A stretch of 64,000 nt of DNA from Limimaricola sp027213785 (GTDB taxonomy: Bacteria > Pseudomonadota > Alphaproteobacteria > Rhodobacterales > Rhodobacteraceae), in assembly GCF_050847355.1 (NCBI RefSeq), contig NZ_CP193755.1, forward strand, positions 1,736,001 through 1,800,000. Direction: 5' to 3'. The notes beneath the pieces were generated by a model. It saw only the letters and a program-made list of their open reading frames with translations, was not told the origin of the DNA and ran no database searches. Positions within the stretch are counted from its first letter, which is position 1. Each line of letters starts with the position of its first letter. Both the position numbers and the translations under genes were made by a program. Below are positions 42,109 to 51,477 of the stretch, in pieces.

Positions 42109-43329
42109 CTATGCCATGACGGCGTCCGCCGGGCAGATCAGCGCCCCCGCCGCGATCAGCGCCTCGATCCTCTCGGGCGCATAGCCCAGTTCACCGAGTA
42201 CCTCGCAACCATGCTGGCCCAGGAGCGGCGCGGGCGTCGCGGTCGCGGTCTCGGCGGCCGAGAACTTCACCGGGTGGCCGATCCCCTTCACGCGGCCCGC
42301 GACCGGGTGCTCGGTCTCGACGATCATCCCGCGCGCCAGCGCCTGCGGATCGGCCTGCATCTCGGGGATGCTCAGCACCGGCCCGGCGGGCAGGCCCTGC
42401 GCCTCCATCCGTTCCAACCAGTCGGCGGTGCCGCGCTGCCTGAGATGATTGTTGAGCAGATCGACCAGCGCCGGAAGGTTCTGCATCCGGTCGCGGTTCG
42501 TGGCAAAGCGCGGGTCCTCGCCCAGCTCGGGCGCCTCGATCACCTGCAGCAGGCGCAGCCAGTTCTGCTGGTTGGCGGCGCCGACATTGATCCAGCCATC
42601 GCGGGTCTCGAAGGCTTGGTAGGGCGCGTTCAGCGGATGCGCGGAGCCCACCGGCCCCGGCGTCTCGCCGGTGGCGAAGGCGATGGCGCTCTGCCAGTAG
42701 GTGAGCGTGATCCCCGCCTCGAACAGCGAGGTGTCGACCTTCTGCCCCTGCCCGGTCGCGCGCGCCTGCGCATAGGCGGCGCAGCAGCCCATCGCGGCGA
42801 GGATGCCGGCGGTGATGTCGGTGATCGGCGCGCCGGGCTTGACCGGCGGACGCCCCGGCCCTTCGCCGGTGATCGACATCAGCCCCGACATGCCCTGCGC
42901 GATCAGGTCGAAGCCGCCGCGAGCCGCATAGGGACCGGTGCGGCCGAAGCCGGAAATCTCGCAATAGACGAGGCGCGGATTGATCTCGCGCAGGCTCTCG
43001 TAGCCGAGGCCCAGCTTCTCCATCGTGCCGAGGCGGTAGTTCTCGATCACCACGTCGGCCCCGGCCAGCAGATCGCGCAGCGCCCGCACCGCCTCGGGCC
43101 GCTTGAGATCGAGCGCGATGCCGCGCTTGTTGCGGTTCATCATGAGATAGGCCGCACTCTCGCCGGCGATCTCGGGCGGCACGAAGCGGCGGCTGTCGTC
43201 GCCCGTGGGCTTCTCGACCTTGATCACGTCGGCGCCCATATCGGCCAGCATCAGCCCGCAGGCCGGCCCGGCCATGATATGCGCGAGCTCCACCACCTTC
43301 ATGCCCGCCAAGGGTCCCTTGCCGCTCAT
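42109..43329 (-). CDS. CaiB/BaiF-type (family III) CoA transferase
   Basis: A 406-residue enzyme that moves CoA between carboxylic acids. Markers are GMKVVELAHIMAGPACG, LADMGADVIKVEKPTGDDSR (with the catalytic Asp region), NRNKRGIALDLK and ENYRLGTMEKLGLGYE, EISGFGRTGPYAARGGFD. It is last in the leftward operon and overlaps the enoyl-CoA hydratase gene by four bases (ATGA), which sets the ATG at 43329. It probably activates the imported acid as a CoA ester. Confidence 0.92.
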   Translation of the reverse strand: MSGKGPLAGMKVVELAHIMAGPACGLMLADMGADVIKVEKPTGDDSRRFVPPEIAGESAAYLMMNRNKRGIALDLKRPEAVRALRDLLAGADVVIENYRLGTMEKLGLGYESLREINPRLVYCEISGFGRTGPYAARGGFDLIAQGMSGLMSITGEGPGRPPVKPGAPITDITAGILAAMGCCAAYAQARATGQGQKVDTSLFEAGITLTYWQSAIAFATGETPGPVGSAHPLNAPYQAFETRDGWINVGAANQQNWLRLLQVIEAPELGEDPRFATNRDRMQNLPALVDLLNNHLRQRGTADWLERMEAQGLPAGPVLSIPEMQADPQALARGMIVETEHPVAGRVKGIGHPVKFSAAETATATPAPLLGQHGCEVLGELGYAPERIEALIAAGALICPADAVMA

Positions 43330-44102
43330 CTGCCCCTCCATTCCGGCTTGCGCTTGGCGAGGAAGGCTTCCATCCCGTGGCGGAAATCCTCGCTCATGTA
43401 GCACATCTCGATCAGGTCGGCGTCCTCCACCGCGCGCGCCTCGCGGTTGCGGCGCATCGCCTCCTTGGTGGCGCGCAGGGTCAGCGGCGCCATGCCCGCC
43501 AGCGTCCCGGCGATCTCGTCCGCGCGCGCCATCAGCGCCGCCTCGTCGGGCAGCAGCTCGGAGACGAGGCCGATGGCGCGGGCCTCCTCGGCCCCGATCA
43601 GCCGGGCGGTGAAGATGATCTCGCGCAGCCGCCCCGCGCCGACGAGTTCCGACAGCCGCGCGAGATTGGCGGCCGAGAGGCAGTTGCCCAGCGTCCGCGC
43701 GATCGGGAAGCCGAAGCGCAGGTTGGCCGCCGCGATCCGCAAATCGCAGGCCGCCGCGATCGCGGCCCCGCCCCCGGTGCAGGCACCGTTCAGCGCCGCC
43801 AGCGTCGGCAGCGGACAGCTCTCGACCGTGCCCAGCACCTCGGCGATCCGCGCCTCGTAGCCATGCGCGTCCGCCGCGGTCTCGAAGCCGCGGAACTGGG
43901 TCATGTCGGTCCCCGCCGCGAAGGCGCGGCCGCCCGCGCCCGAGATCACCACGGCGCGGACCGAGCCGTCGGTGGGCACGTTGGCGCAGGCTTCGGCCAG
44001 CGCCTCGTACATGCCGAAGGTCAGCGCGTTGCGGGCATCGGGACGGTTGAAGACGATGTGGAGCGTCGCGCCGCGACGCTCCGTGATCAGCTCATCACTC
44101 AT
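43326..44102 (-). CDS. Enoyl-CoA hydratase/isomerase family protein
   Basis: A 258-residue crotonase-fold enzyme. FNRPDARNALTFGMYEAL, GAGGRAFAAGTDMTQF and the oxyanion segment LNGACTGGGAAIAAACDLRIAA are typical. In the usual active-site region (TLGNCLSAANLARLSELVGAGR) the first hydratase Glu position is replaced, so hydratase activity is not certain and an isomerase or lyase is possible. It overlaps dctM and the CoA transferase by four bases each, so the two CoA enzymes and transporter are made together. Confidence 0.88.
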   Translation of the reverse strand: MSDELITERRGATLHIVFNRPDARNALTFGMYEALAEACANVPTDGSVRAVVISGAGGRAFAAGTDMTQFRGFETAADAHGYEARIAEVLGTVESCPLPTLAALNGACTGGGAAIAAACDLRIAAANLRFGFPIARTLGNCLSAANLARLSELVGAGRLREIIFTARLIGAEEARAIGLVSELLPDEAALMARADEIAGTLAGMAPLTLRATKEAMRRNREARAVEDADLIEMCYMSEDFRHGMEAFLAKRKPEWRGR

Positions 44103-45379
44103 CGGTAGAAATACTCCACGAGGAACAGCGGCACCGAAGGAACATAGGTGCACAGCATCAGCACCGCGAGCAACACGCCGACGAAGTAGACATTGACCTT
44201 CGAGACCTCCCAGATATTGGCCCGCGCCACCGCGCAGCTGGTGATCAGCACCGAGGCCACGGGCGGCGTCTGCTGGCCGATGGCGAGGTTGAGCGTCACG
44301 ACGAGGCCGAAATGCACCGGGTCGATGCCGGCCTGCTGGATCAGCGGGATCACGATCGGCACCACGAGGATGATCGCCGCCGCCGAGTGCAGGAAGAAGC
44401 CGATCACCAGGAAGAAGACGTTGAGGATCAGCAGGATCGCCCATTGCGCGCTGGTGATCGACAAGATGCCCTCGGCCAGCTGCTGCGGGATCTGCGCCCG
44501 GGTGAGAAAGCCGCCCATCAGCACCGAGGCCGCGACCAGCAGCATCACCACCGCCGTCTGCATGCCGCCGTCGAGCATCGCCTGCCGCAGATGCTTGAGA
44601 TCGACCTTGCGATACCAGGCCGAGACCACCAGCGCCGCGATCACCGCGAGCCCCGCCGCCTCGGTCGCGGTGACGTAGCCGCCGAAGATGCCGCCCAGGA
44701 TCACCACCGGCAGCGCGAAGGCCGGCAGCGCGTCGATGAAGGTGGCCTTGAGGCGCGGGATGTTGAAGGCCTCTTCGGTCGGCAGGTTGTAGCGCCGCGC
44801 GAACCAGTAGGCGACGCCCATCAGCCCGGCCGCGCCGAGCACGCCGGGCACCAGCCCCGCGACGAAGAGCTGCTCGACCGAGGTGTTGGCCGAGGCCGCG
44901 TAGAGGATCATCGGGATCGAGGGCGGGATGATGATCGCCAGCGAGGCCGAGGAGGAGGTCACCGCCGCCGAGAGCGCGCCGGAATAGCCGCGCTTCTTCA
45001 TCTGCGGGATCAGGATCGAGCCCATCGCCGCCACGTCGGCCACGGCCGAGCCGGAGATCTCGGCGAAGAACAGCGACACGCCGATATTGACCATGGCGAG
45101 GCCGCCGCGCACGAAGCCGATCAGCGCCGCGACGAAGTTGATCAGCCGGTCGGTGATGCCGCCCGCGTTCATGATCGCGCCCGCCAGCACGAACATCGGG
45201 ATCGCGATCAGCGAGAACTTGGTCGCGCCGCCATACATGTCGAGCGCGATGGCGGCGAGCGAGTTGACGCCCTCGGTGGCCAGCAGGCCGATCACGCCCG
45301 CCATGGCCAGCGCCACGGCGATCGGCACGTTGATGCAGATCAGCGCCACCAGCGCCACGAAGATCAACAGCATCAGCAT
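44099..45379 (-). CDS. TRAP transporter large permease (DctM)
   Basis: The 12-helix channel subunit of a TRAP carboxylate importer, 426 residues. Family markers are INVPIAVALAMAGVIG, IPMFVLAGAIMNAGGITDRLI, SLFFAEISGSAVADVAAMG and TLNLAIGQQTPPVASVL. Uptake uses the sodium gradient. Its ATG shares a base with the dctQ stop (TGATG). Confidence 0.95.
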   Translation of the reverse strand: MLMLLIFVALVALICINVPIAVALAMAGVIGLLATEGVNSLAAIALDMYGGATKFSLIAIPMFVLAGAIMNAGGITDRLINFVAALIGFVRGGLAMVNIGVSLFFAEISGSAVADVAAMGSILIPQMKKRGYSGALSAAVTSSSASLAIIIPPSIPMILYAASANTSVEQLFVAGLVPGVLGAAGLMGVAYWFARRYNLPTEEAFNIPRLKATFIDALPAFALPVVILGGIFGGYVTATEAAGLAVIAALVVSAWYRKVDLKHLRQAMLDGGMQTAVVMLLVAASVLMGGFLTRAQIPQQLAEGILSITSAQWAILLILNVFFLVIGFFLHSAAAIILVVPIVIPLIQQAGIDPVHFGLVVTLNLAIGQQTPPVASVLITSCAVARANIWEVSKVNVYFVGVLLAVLMLCTYVPSVPLFLVEYFYR

Positions 45380-45945
45380 CAGCGCACCTCCCCGATCACG
45401 TGGCCGGCGCTGCGGCTCATCTCGGTATCGACCTCCTCCTCGATCTCGGCATGTTCGAGCGAGATGCCGCGCGCGGTCTTGGACCAGTAATCCGGCAGGC
45501 TCAGCAGCTGGCCGATGATGAACAGCAGCGCGCCGATCGGGATCACCGACTGGGTGAACTGCACCGGCACCCAGGTCAGCGAGACGAGGTAGGAGCCTTC
45601 GAGGATCGCCAGCACCTGGAACCCCGCCCAGGCCATCAGCGCGAAGAAGGTCAGCACCACCGCCTCGCCGAACAGGAGCGCCGCCAGCCGGGCCCGCGGC
45701 GGCAGCGCCAGCAGCACCGTGTCGAAGCCGATATGCCGCCGCTTCAGCGCCGCCAGCGCCGAGCCGTAATAGGTGATCCAGGCCAGCATGATCGCGGCGA
45801 CCTCGTCGTACCACGAGAAGCTCTCGCCCATCAGGCGGGCGATCACGGCGACGATGACCACCACGGTCAGCGTCACCATCAGCGCCACCATGACCCATTC
45901 GAGCAGCAGCGCCATCACGGTCGATATTCGGTTGAGAATTTGCAT
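45379..45945 (-). CDS. TRAP transporter small permease (DctQ)
   Basis: A 188-residue four-helix subunit. ARLMGESFSWYDEVAAIMLAW and GSALAALKRRHIGFDTV are the family core. The start MQILNRI at 45945 is chosen; an ATG at 46023 would add 26 residues. The C-terminal tail is acidic (EIEEEVDTEM). It lies 182 bp after dctP with a stem-loop in between. Confidence 0.92.
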   Translation of the reverse strand: MQILNRISTVMALLLEWVMVALMVTLTVVVIVAVIARLMGESFSWYDEVAAIMLAWITYYGSALAALKRRHIGFDTVLLALPPRARLAALLFGEAVVLTFFALMAWAGFQVLAILEGSYLVSLTWVPVQFTQSVIPIGALLFIIGQLLSLPDYWSKTARGISLEHAEIEEEVDTEMSRSAGHVIGEVR

Positions 45946-46086
45946 GGCCCTTCGGGTCCTCGCGGCCTGTGAGGGGGTGCGGCGGAGCGAATGCCCGGCG
46001 CCGATCGTCGCTTGCTGTGTCATCGCTCGCTCGCTGGATGGCAGGTCGCGCCCCGCCTCGCGCGGGGCGCGCGGGAGGCAATGGGC

Positions 46087-46120
46087 AAGCGGGGCGCCCC
46101 TGATCGAAGGCGCCCCGCTT
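46087..46120 (-). terminator. Stem-loop between dctP and dctQ
   Basis: AAGCGGGGCGCC at 46087-46098 pairs perfectly with GGCGCCCCGCTT at 46109-46120. It follows the dctP stop and lacks a long T-run, so it may raise dctP (binding protein) levels above the permease by partial termination or mRNA protection. Confidence 0.7.
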
Positions 46121-46127
46121 GCGTTCC

Positions 46128-47105
46128 TCAGCTCGAGCCGCCGAGCGCGAGCACCTGATCGATCAGCTCGCCACCCCCATCGACCTCGGCCGCGAAGGCG
46201 TCGTAGACCGGGCGCGAGGCCTCGATGAAGGCGTCCTTGTCGGCCTCGTTCACCTCGACCCCGGCGGCCTTGATCTCCTCGAGCAGGTCGACCTCGAGCT
46301 TGGCCGCGTGCTCGTAGGTGAAGTCCTGGGTCTGGCTCGCGCAGTCCTTGAGCGTCGCCTGCACCTCTTCGGGCAGCCCGTCGAAATGCTTCTTGGAGGC
46401 GAGGATGTAGGCCGGCGTGTAGACGTGGCCGGTGATCGAGAGATAGTCCTGCACCTCCTGAAACTTGGCCGAGGCGATCTGCGCGTAGGGGTTCTCCTGC
46501 CCGTCGATCACGCCGGTCTGAAGCGCGGTGAACACGTCGGAGAAGGACATCGGCGTCGGGTTGGCGCCGTATTGCTGGAACATCTTCACCCGCCAGCTGC
46601 CATTCGGGGTCCGCAACTTCACCCCGTCGAGATCGGCGGGCACGTTGATCGGCCGCAGGTTGTTGGTGATGTGGCGAAAGCCGTTTTCTGCAAGACCGAC
46701 GATGGTATAGCCCTTATCGTTGGCGGCCTGCTCGAAGGTGTCCATCATCTCGGACTGGACCCGGCGCATGTGGTCGCGATCCTTGATGATGTAGGGCATC
46801 TCGAACACCCCGAAGCGGTCGTCGACCGAGGACATCACCGAGGATGGCAGCGCGAACTGCACCTGCCCGAGCTTGAGCTTCTGCAGCATCTCCTGATCGT
46901 TGCCGAGCTGCGACGAGCCGAAGGTCTGCACCTCGGCCGTCTCGCCCAGCGCGGCGTTGGCGCATTCGGCGAAATGCTCGGCGGTCGCCTCGAACAGCGA
47001 GCCCGGGTTGCCGACATGGCCGAAACGCAAGGTCATGTCGGCGGCCATCGCCTGGCCGGCGATCAGCGCCGACACCGCGGCGGTCGCGAGAATCCTGATG
47101 GTCAT
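46128..47105 (-). CDS. TRAP transporter substrate-binding protein (DctP)
   Basis: A 325-residue periplasmic receptor. The signal peptide MTIRILATAAVSALIAGQAMA is followed by LRFGHVGNPGSLFEATAEHFAE, LGNDQEMLQKLKLGQVQFAL and the substrate-binding core KLRTPNGSWRVKMFQQYGAN (the conserved Arg that binds the carboxylate) with GVIDGQENPYAQI. GGAGGAGGAC precedes the ATG at 47105. DctP proteins bind organic acids such as C4-dicarboxylates, 2-oxoacids, sugar acids; which one is not readable here. Confidence 0.95.
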   Translation of the reverse strand: MTIRILATAAVSALIAGQAMAADMTLRFGHVGNPGSLFEATAEHFAECANAALGETAEVQTFGSSQLGNDQEMLQKLKLGQVQFALPSSVMSSVDDRFGVFEMPYIIKDRDHMRRVQSEMMDTFEQAANDKGYTIVGLAENGFRHITNNLRPINVPADLDGVKLRTPNGSWRVKMFQQYGANPTPMSFSDVFTALQTGVIDGQENPYAQIASAKFQEVQDYLSITGHVYTPAYILASKKHFDGLPEEVQATLKDCASQTQDFTYEHAAKLEVDLLEEIKAAGVEVNEADKDAFIEASRPVYDAFAAEVDGGGELIDQVLALGGSS

Positions 47106-47230
47106 TCTGTCCTCCTCCCTGATGGACATTCCTCGATCATGGCTGGGCGCCCGGCCGTTCCGGCTCTGTCCGCCCTGCCCTTCGCCTTGCCTGAAACCCG
47201 CCATTTCCTCCAAGCGGCGGGCGCGCGGCG

Positions 47231-48418
47231 CTACTCGGCGGCGGCCCGCATCGCGGACTGGCCGCCGCCGAGCACCTCCATCGCCGCCTGCACCCCGCCC
47301 TTGCGATGCGGCACGCCCGCATCGCTCAGCGCCATCTCGACCCCCGACAAAGTGCCGCAGAGCATGAGGTCGTTGAAATCGCCCAGATGCCCGATGCGGA
47401 ACACCCGGTCGGCCACCTTGCTCAGACCGTTGCCGAAGGAGATGTCGTAATTCTCGAGCGCCGTGGCGCGGAAGCCGTCGGCGGAATGACCCTCGGGCAT
47501 CACCACCGCGGTCAGCACGCCTGAATAATCCTCGGGCCGCGCGCAGAGCACCTCGAGCCCCCATGCCTTCACCGCCGCCCGCGTCGCTTCGCCGTGGCGG
47601 GCATGGCGCGCGAAGACGTTCGCCAGCCCCTCCTCCTTGAGCATCGCGATCGCCTCGTTGAGGCCGTAGAGCAGGTTGGTTGCCGGGGTGTAGGGGAAGT
47701 ATCCCCTGTCGTTCGGTCCCATCATGTCGTCCCAGGCCCAGTAGGATTTGGGCAGGCCCGATCGCTTCGACGCCTCGATCGCCTTCTCGCTGATCGCGTT
47801 GAAGGACAGGCCCGGCGGCAGCATCAGCCCCTTCTGCGAGCCGGACACGGTGACGTCGACGCCCCATTCGTCGTGGCGGTAGTCGATCGAGGCGAGGCCC
47901 GAGATGGTGTCGACCATGAACAGCGCCGGGTGGCCGGCGGCGTCGATGGCGCGGCGGATCGCGGCGATCGGCGAGACCGAGCCGGTCGAGGTCTCGTTGT
48001 GGACCACGCAGACCGCCTTGATCTCGTGGCCCTTGTCCTCGCGCAGCCGCGCCTCGATCGCCTCGGGGTCGGCGCCGCGGCGCCAGTCGCCCTCGATGAA
48101 CACGGGCTTCAGCCCGAGCCGCTCCGCCAGCGCCTTCCACAGCGTCGCGAAATGGCCGGTCTCGTACATCAGCACGGTGTCGCCCGGCGACAGCGTGTTG
48201 ACCAGCGCCGCCTCCCAGGCGCCGGTGCCCGAGGACGGGTAGATGATCACCCGGCTGTCGGTCTTGAACACCCATTTCGCACCGTCGAGCGCGGCACGGC
48301 CGACATCGGCGAAGGCCGGGCCGCGATGATCCATGGTCGGGTAATCCATGGCCCGCAGGATGCGGTCGGGCACGTTGGACGGGCCCGGAATCTGAAGGAA
48401 ATGGCGGCCGGCAGGCAT
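47231..48418 (-). CDS. Class V PLP aminotransferase, serine/alanine-glyoxylate type
   Basis: A 395-residue aminotransferase. IPGPSNVPDRILRAMDYPTMDHRGP is the N-terminal signature of the serine-glyoxylate/alanine-glyoxylate group; the cofactor Lys is in VTVSGSQKGLMLPPG, and the C-terminal RIGHLGDFND holds the carboxylate Arg. It could convert glyoxylate to glycine or a 2-oxoacid to the amino acid. It is first in the six-gene leftward operon with dctPQM and CoA genes, with AAAGGAG before the ATG at 48418. The beta-hydroxyaspartate-cycle partners are not present here. Confidence 0.9.
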   Translation of the reverse strand: MPAGRHFLQIPGPSNVPDRILRAMDYPTMDHRGPAFADVGRAALDGAKWVFKTDSRVIIYPSSGTGAWEAALVNTLSPGDTVLMYETGHFATLWKALAERLGLKPVFIEGDWRRGADPEAIEARLREDKGHEIKAVCVVHNETSTGSVSPIAAIRRAIDAAGHPALFMVDTISGLASIDYRHDEWGVDVTVSGSQKGLMLPPGLSFNAISEKAIEASKRSGLPKSYWAWDDMMGPNDRGYFPYTPATNLLYGLNEAIAMLKEEGLANVFARHARHGEATRAAVKAWGLEVLCARPEDYSGVLTAVVMPEGHSADGFRATALENYDISFGNGLSKVADRVFRIGHLGDFNDLMLCGTLSGVEMALSDAGVPHRKGGVQAAMEVLGGGQSAMRAAAE

Positions 48419-48487
48419 GGGTGACGCTCCTTTGACAGGTGGCCCGGTGCGCTTGGCGGCCCCGGATTACGGGACCGGGCCTCTCGG

Positions 48488-48526
48488 TTGACTTGGATTG
48501 AATTCTGAATTCATAATTCGAGTCAA
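48488..48526. promoter_or_regulatory. Overlapping divergent promoters with a perfect 15-bp palindrome
   Basis: Rightward: TTGACT 48488-48493, 18-bp spacer, CATAAT 48512-48517. Leftward: TTGACT (48526-48521), 18-bp spacer, TTCAAT (48502-48497). TGAATTCTGAATTCA at 48499-48513 is a perfect palindrome with a single central base, lying between both -35 and -10 elements. It is well placed to let one repressor, probably the GntR protein coded at 51478, control both operons. Confidence 0.7.
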
Positions 48527-48563
48527 GAACGAATATGATCGGAACGGCCGGGGGATCGACAGG

Positions 48564-51467
48564 ATGCTGCGCGAGGGCTTGAGACGCCGGCTGACGGAGG
48601 AGTTCGAGGGCGAGGTGCTGTTCGACGCCTTCTCCCGTGGCCGCTACGCGACCGACGCATCGCATTACCAGATCATCCCGATGGGCGTGGCGGTGCCCAA
48701 GGGCGCGGCCGACGTGGCGCGCGCATTGGAGGCCGCCCGCGAGGCCGAGATCCCGGTCACCATGCGCGGCGGCGGCACCTCGCAATGCGGCCAGACCATC
48801 AATACCGGGCTGATCCTCGACTGCTCGCGGCATCTCAACCGGATCCTCGATCTCGACGTGGCGGGGCGGCGGGCGCTGGTCCAGCCGGGCATCGTCCTCG
48901 ACGAGCTGAACCGCCAGCTGAGGCCGCACGGGCTGTGGTTTCCCGTCGACGTCTCGACCGCCTCGCGCGCCACCATCGGCGGCATGGTCGGCAACAATTC
49001 CTGCGGCGCCCGGTCGCTGCGCTACGGCACCACGCGGGACAACGTGATCTCGATCCAGGGGCTCCTGTCGGACGGTACCGAGTTCGATTTCGGCCCCGGT
49101 TCCGGCAACCGCGTGCCGGAGGAGCTGATGCAGCGGCTTCTGGGACTGGGCGAGCGCGAGGCGATCGAGATCACCAGGCGGTTCCCGCAGGTGCAGCGCC
49201 GGGTCGGCGGCTACAACATCGACGCGCTGATCCCGAACGGCCACCCGGTCAATCTCGCGCATCTGCTGGTCGGCTCGGAGGGCACGCTCGCGGTCTCCAC
49301 CGCGATCGAGATCAGGCTGTCACCCCTGCCCGCGCAGCAGAAGGTGCAGGGCGTCTGCCACTTCCCGACCTTCCGCGCGGCGATGGAGGCGGCGCAGCAC
49401 CTGGTGAAGCTCGATCCCACGCAGGTCGAGCTGGTCGACCGCACCATGCTGTCGCTGGCGCGCGACATCGCGGTCTTCGTGCCGACGCTCGACGCCTTCG
49501 TGAAGGGCGATCCGGCGGCGCTCCTGTTCGTCGAGTTCGACGATCCCGACACCAATGCCGAGAAGATCCGCGAACTGCACGATACCATGTCGGATCTGGG
49601 CTACGGCTTTGGCCGCGGCGGCGAACATGAAGGCGGCGTGGTCGAGGTCTGGGACGCGAGGCTGATGGCCGATATCGGCGAGCTCAGGAAATCCGGCCTC
49701 AACATCATGATGTCGATGAAGGAGGCCGGAAAGCCGGTCTCCTTCGTCGAGGACGCGGCGGTCCCGCTCGAACATCTCGCCGATTACACCGACCGGCTCA
49801 GCGAGGTGTTTCGCAAGCACGGGACCGAAGGCACATGGTATGCCCATGCCTCGGAGGGCTGCCTCCATGTCCGCCCGGTCCTGAACCTGCGCCTCGAGAA
49901 GGACGTGAAGGCGATGCGCGCCATCGCCGAGGAAGCCTTCGACATGGTGCGCGAGTACAAGGGTTCGCATTCGGGCGAGCATGGCGACGGCATCGTCCGC
50001 TCGGAATTCCACGAGAAGATGTTCGGCCGCCGGATGGTGCGCGCCTTCGAGGAGGTGAAGGACGCCTTCGACCCGGAGCGCCGCCTGAACCCGAACAAGA
50101 TCGTCGAGCCGCCGCGCATGGATGACCGGTCGCTGCTGCGCTACCCCGCGGGCTATCGCTTCGCCGATCTCGACACCGGCTTCGACTGGTCGGCCTGGTC
50201 CGGCGCCTCGGGCGGGTTCCAGGGCGCGATCGAGATGTGCAACAACAACGGCGCCTGCCGCAAGCTCTCGGGCGGCGTCATGTGCCCGAGCTACCGGGTG
50301 ACGCGCGACGAACGGGACGTGACCCGCGGCCGCGCCAACACCTTGCGCCTTGCGCTGTCGGGCAAGCTCGGCCGCGACGCGCTGTTTCGCGACGAGATGG
50401 CCGAGACCCTGAAGCTCTGCGTCGGCTGCAAGGCCTGCCAGCGCGAATGCCCCACCGGCGTCGACATGGCGAAGATGAAGACCGAGGTGTTGTATCAGCG
50501 CGGCCAGCGGCTGGGCTTCCCGCTCAGGGACCGGCTTATCGCCGAGATGCCGCGCTATGCCTATCTCGCCGCGCTGGCAGGCCCGCTCTTCGCGCTGCGC
50601 GACAAGGTCCCGGCCGTGGCGCGGCTCGTCGAGCGGGTCACCGGCATCTCGGCCCGTCGCTCCCTGCCCCGCTTTCGCCGCGACGCCTTCCGCGAGGCCG
50701 AGATCGACGCCGCGCCGCAGGGCGACGCAGGCGAGGCCGTGCTCTTCGCCGACACCTTCAACCGCTGGATGGAGCCCGAGATTCCCCGCGCCGCGCTCAG
50801 GGTGCTGGGCCGTGCCGGCTACAAGGTGCATTCGGCGGTGCCCGAGGGGGAACGGCCGCTTTGCTGCGGGCGCAGCTACCTCGCCGCCGGGATGCTCGAC
50901 CGCGCCCGCGACGAGGCGCGGCGCACGCTCGCGGCGCTGTTGCCGCATGTCGAGGCGGGCCGCCCGGTGATCGGGCTCGAACCCTCCTGCCTATTGACGC
51001 TGCGCGACGAATTCAAGGCGCTGCTGCCGGGGGCCGAGGCCGAGAAGCTCGCGGGCAATGCGCTGCTCTTCGAGGAGTTCGTGGCGCGCGAGACCGGGGC
51101 CGGCCGGATGCGTCTGCCCTTCGCGGCGACCCGGGCGACGGCGCATGTGCATGGTCATTGCCACCAGAAGGCCGCGGGCACGATGGGCGACATGACCCGC
51201 GCGCTGGCCGCGATTCCCGGTCTCGAGGCCGATGTGATACAATCATCCTGCTGCGGCATGGCCGGGGCCTTCGGCTATGGCGCCGACACGATCGACGTGT
51301 CGCTCGCCATGAGCGAGGCCGATCTGCTGCCGGCCGTGCGCCGCGCCGCGCCGGAGGCGCTGATCATTGCAAACGGCACCTCCTGCAGGCATCAGATCGC
51401 CGACGGGACCAGGCGGCGGGCGCTGCACATCGCGGAGGTCTTCGACCGGATGTCGGCGGGTGAATGA
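48564..51467 (+). CDS. FAD-linked and Fe-S-binding 2-hydroxyacid dehydrogenase (YdiJ-like fusion)
   Basis: A 967-residue dehydrogenase. An FAD-binding domain (VPVTMRGGGTSQCGQ-like region, GGMVGNNSCGARSLRYGTT) and the FAD-oxidase C domain (HSGEHGDGIVRSEFHEKMFG) fill the first about 560 residues; a 4Fe-4S region follows (MCNNNGACRK, GGVMCPSY, LCVGCKACQRECPTGVDM), and two cysteine-rich domains end the chain (CCGRSYLAAGM, HGHCHQKAAG, SSCCGMAGAFGY). YdiJ and related enzymes oxidise D-2-hydroxyacids such as D-lactate or D-2-hydroxyglutarate. ATG 48564 lies after the promoter; an upstream ATG at 48498 lies within it. Confidence 0.93.
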   Translation: MLREGLRRRLTEEFEGEVLFDAFSRGRYATDASHYQIIPMGVAVPKGAADVARALEAAREAEIPVTMRGGGTSQCGQTINTGLILDCSRHLNRILDLDVAGRRALVQPGIVLDELNRQLRPHGLWFPVDVSTASRATIGGMVGNNSCGARSLRYGTTRDNVISIQGLLSDGTEFDFGPGSGNRVPEELMQRLLGLGEREAIEITRRFPQVQRRVGGYNIDALIPNGHPVNLAHLLVGSEGTLAVSTAIEIRLSPLPAQQKVQGVCHFPTFRAAMEAAQHLVKLDPTQVELVDRTMLSLARDIAVFVPTLDAFVKGDPAALLFVEFDDPDTNAEKIRELHDTMSDLGYGFGRGGEHEGGVVEVWDARLMADIGELRKSGLNIMMSMKEAGKPVSFVEDAAVPLEHLADYTDRLSEVFRKHGTEGTWYAHASEGCLHVRPVLNLRLEKDVKAMRAIAEEAFDMVREYKGSHSGEHGDGIVRSEFHEKMFGRRMVRAFEEVKDAFDPERRLNPNKIVEPPRMDDRSLLRYPAGYRFADLDTGFDWSAWSGASGGFQGAIEMCNNNGACRKLSGGVMCPSYRVTRDERDVTRGRANTLRLALSGKLGRDALFRDEMAETLKLCVGCKACQRECPTGVDMAKMKTEVLYQRGQRLGFPLRDRLIAEMPRYAYLAALAGPLFALRDKVPAVARLVERVTGISARRSLPRFRRDAFREAEIDAAPQGDAGEAVLFADTFNRWMEPEIPRAALRVLGRAGYKVHSAVPEGERPLCCGRSYLAAGMLDRARDEARRTLAALLPHVEAGRPVIGLEPSCLLTLRDEFKALLPGAEAEKLAGNALLFEEFVARETGAGRMRLPFAATRATAHVHGHCHQKAAGTMGDMTRALAAIPGLEADVIQSSCCGMAGAFGYGADTIDVSLAMSEADLLPAVRRAAPEALIIANGTSCRHQIADGTRRRALHIAEVFDRMSAGE

Positions 51468-51477
51468 GGAGAACGGC

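Noticed and set aside
47231..48418. Beta-hydroxyaspartate cycle gene bhcA
   Set aside because: The aminotransferase is of the same broad class, but the aldolase, dehydratase and iminosuccinate reductase genes of that cycle are absent here.
46128..49262. A single minus-strand protein of over 1000 residues ending in the TRAP binding protein
   Set aside because: Only the last 325 codons match a DctP protein, which starts with its own signal peptide and ribosome-binding site at 47105. The rest is antisense or out of frame to the aminotransferase and dehydrogenase genes.
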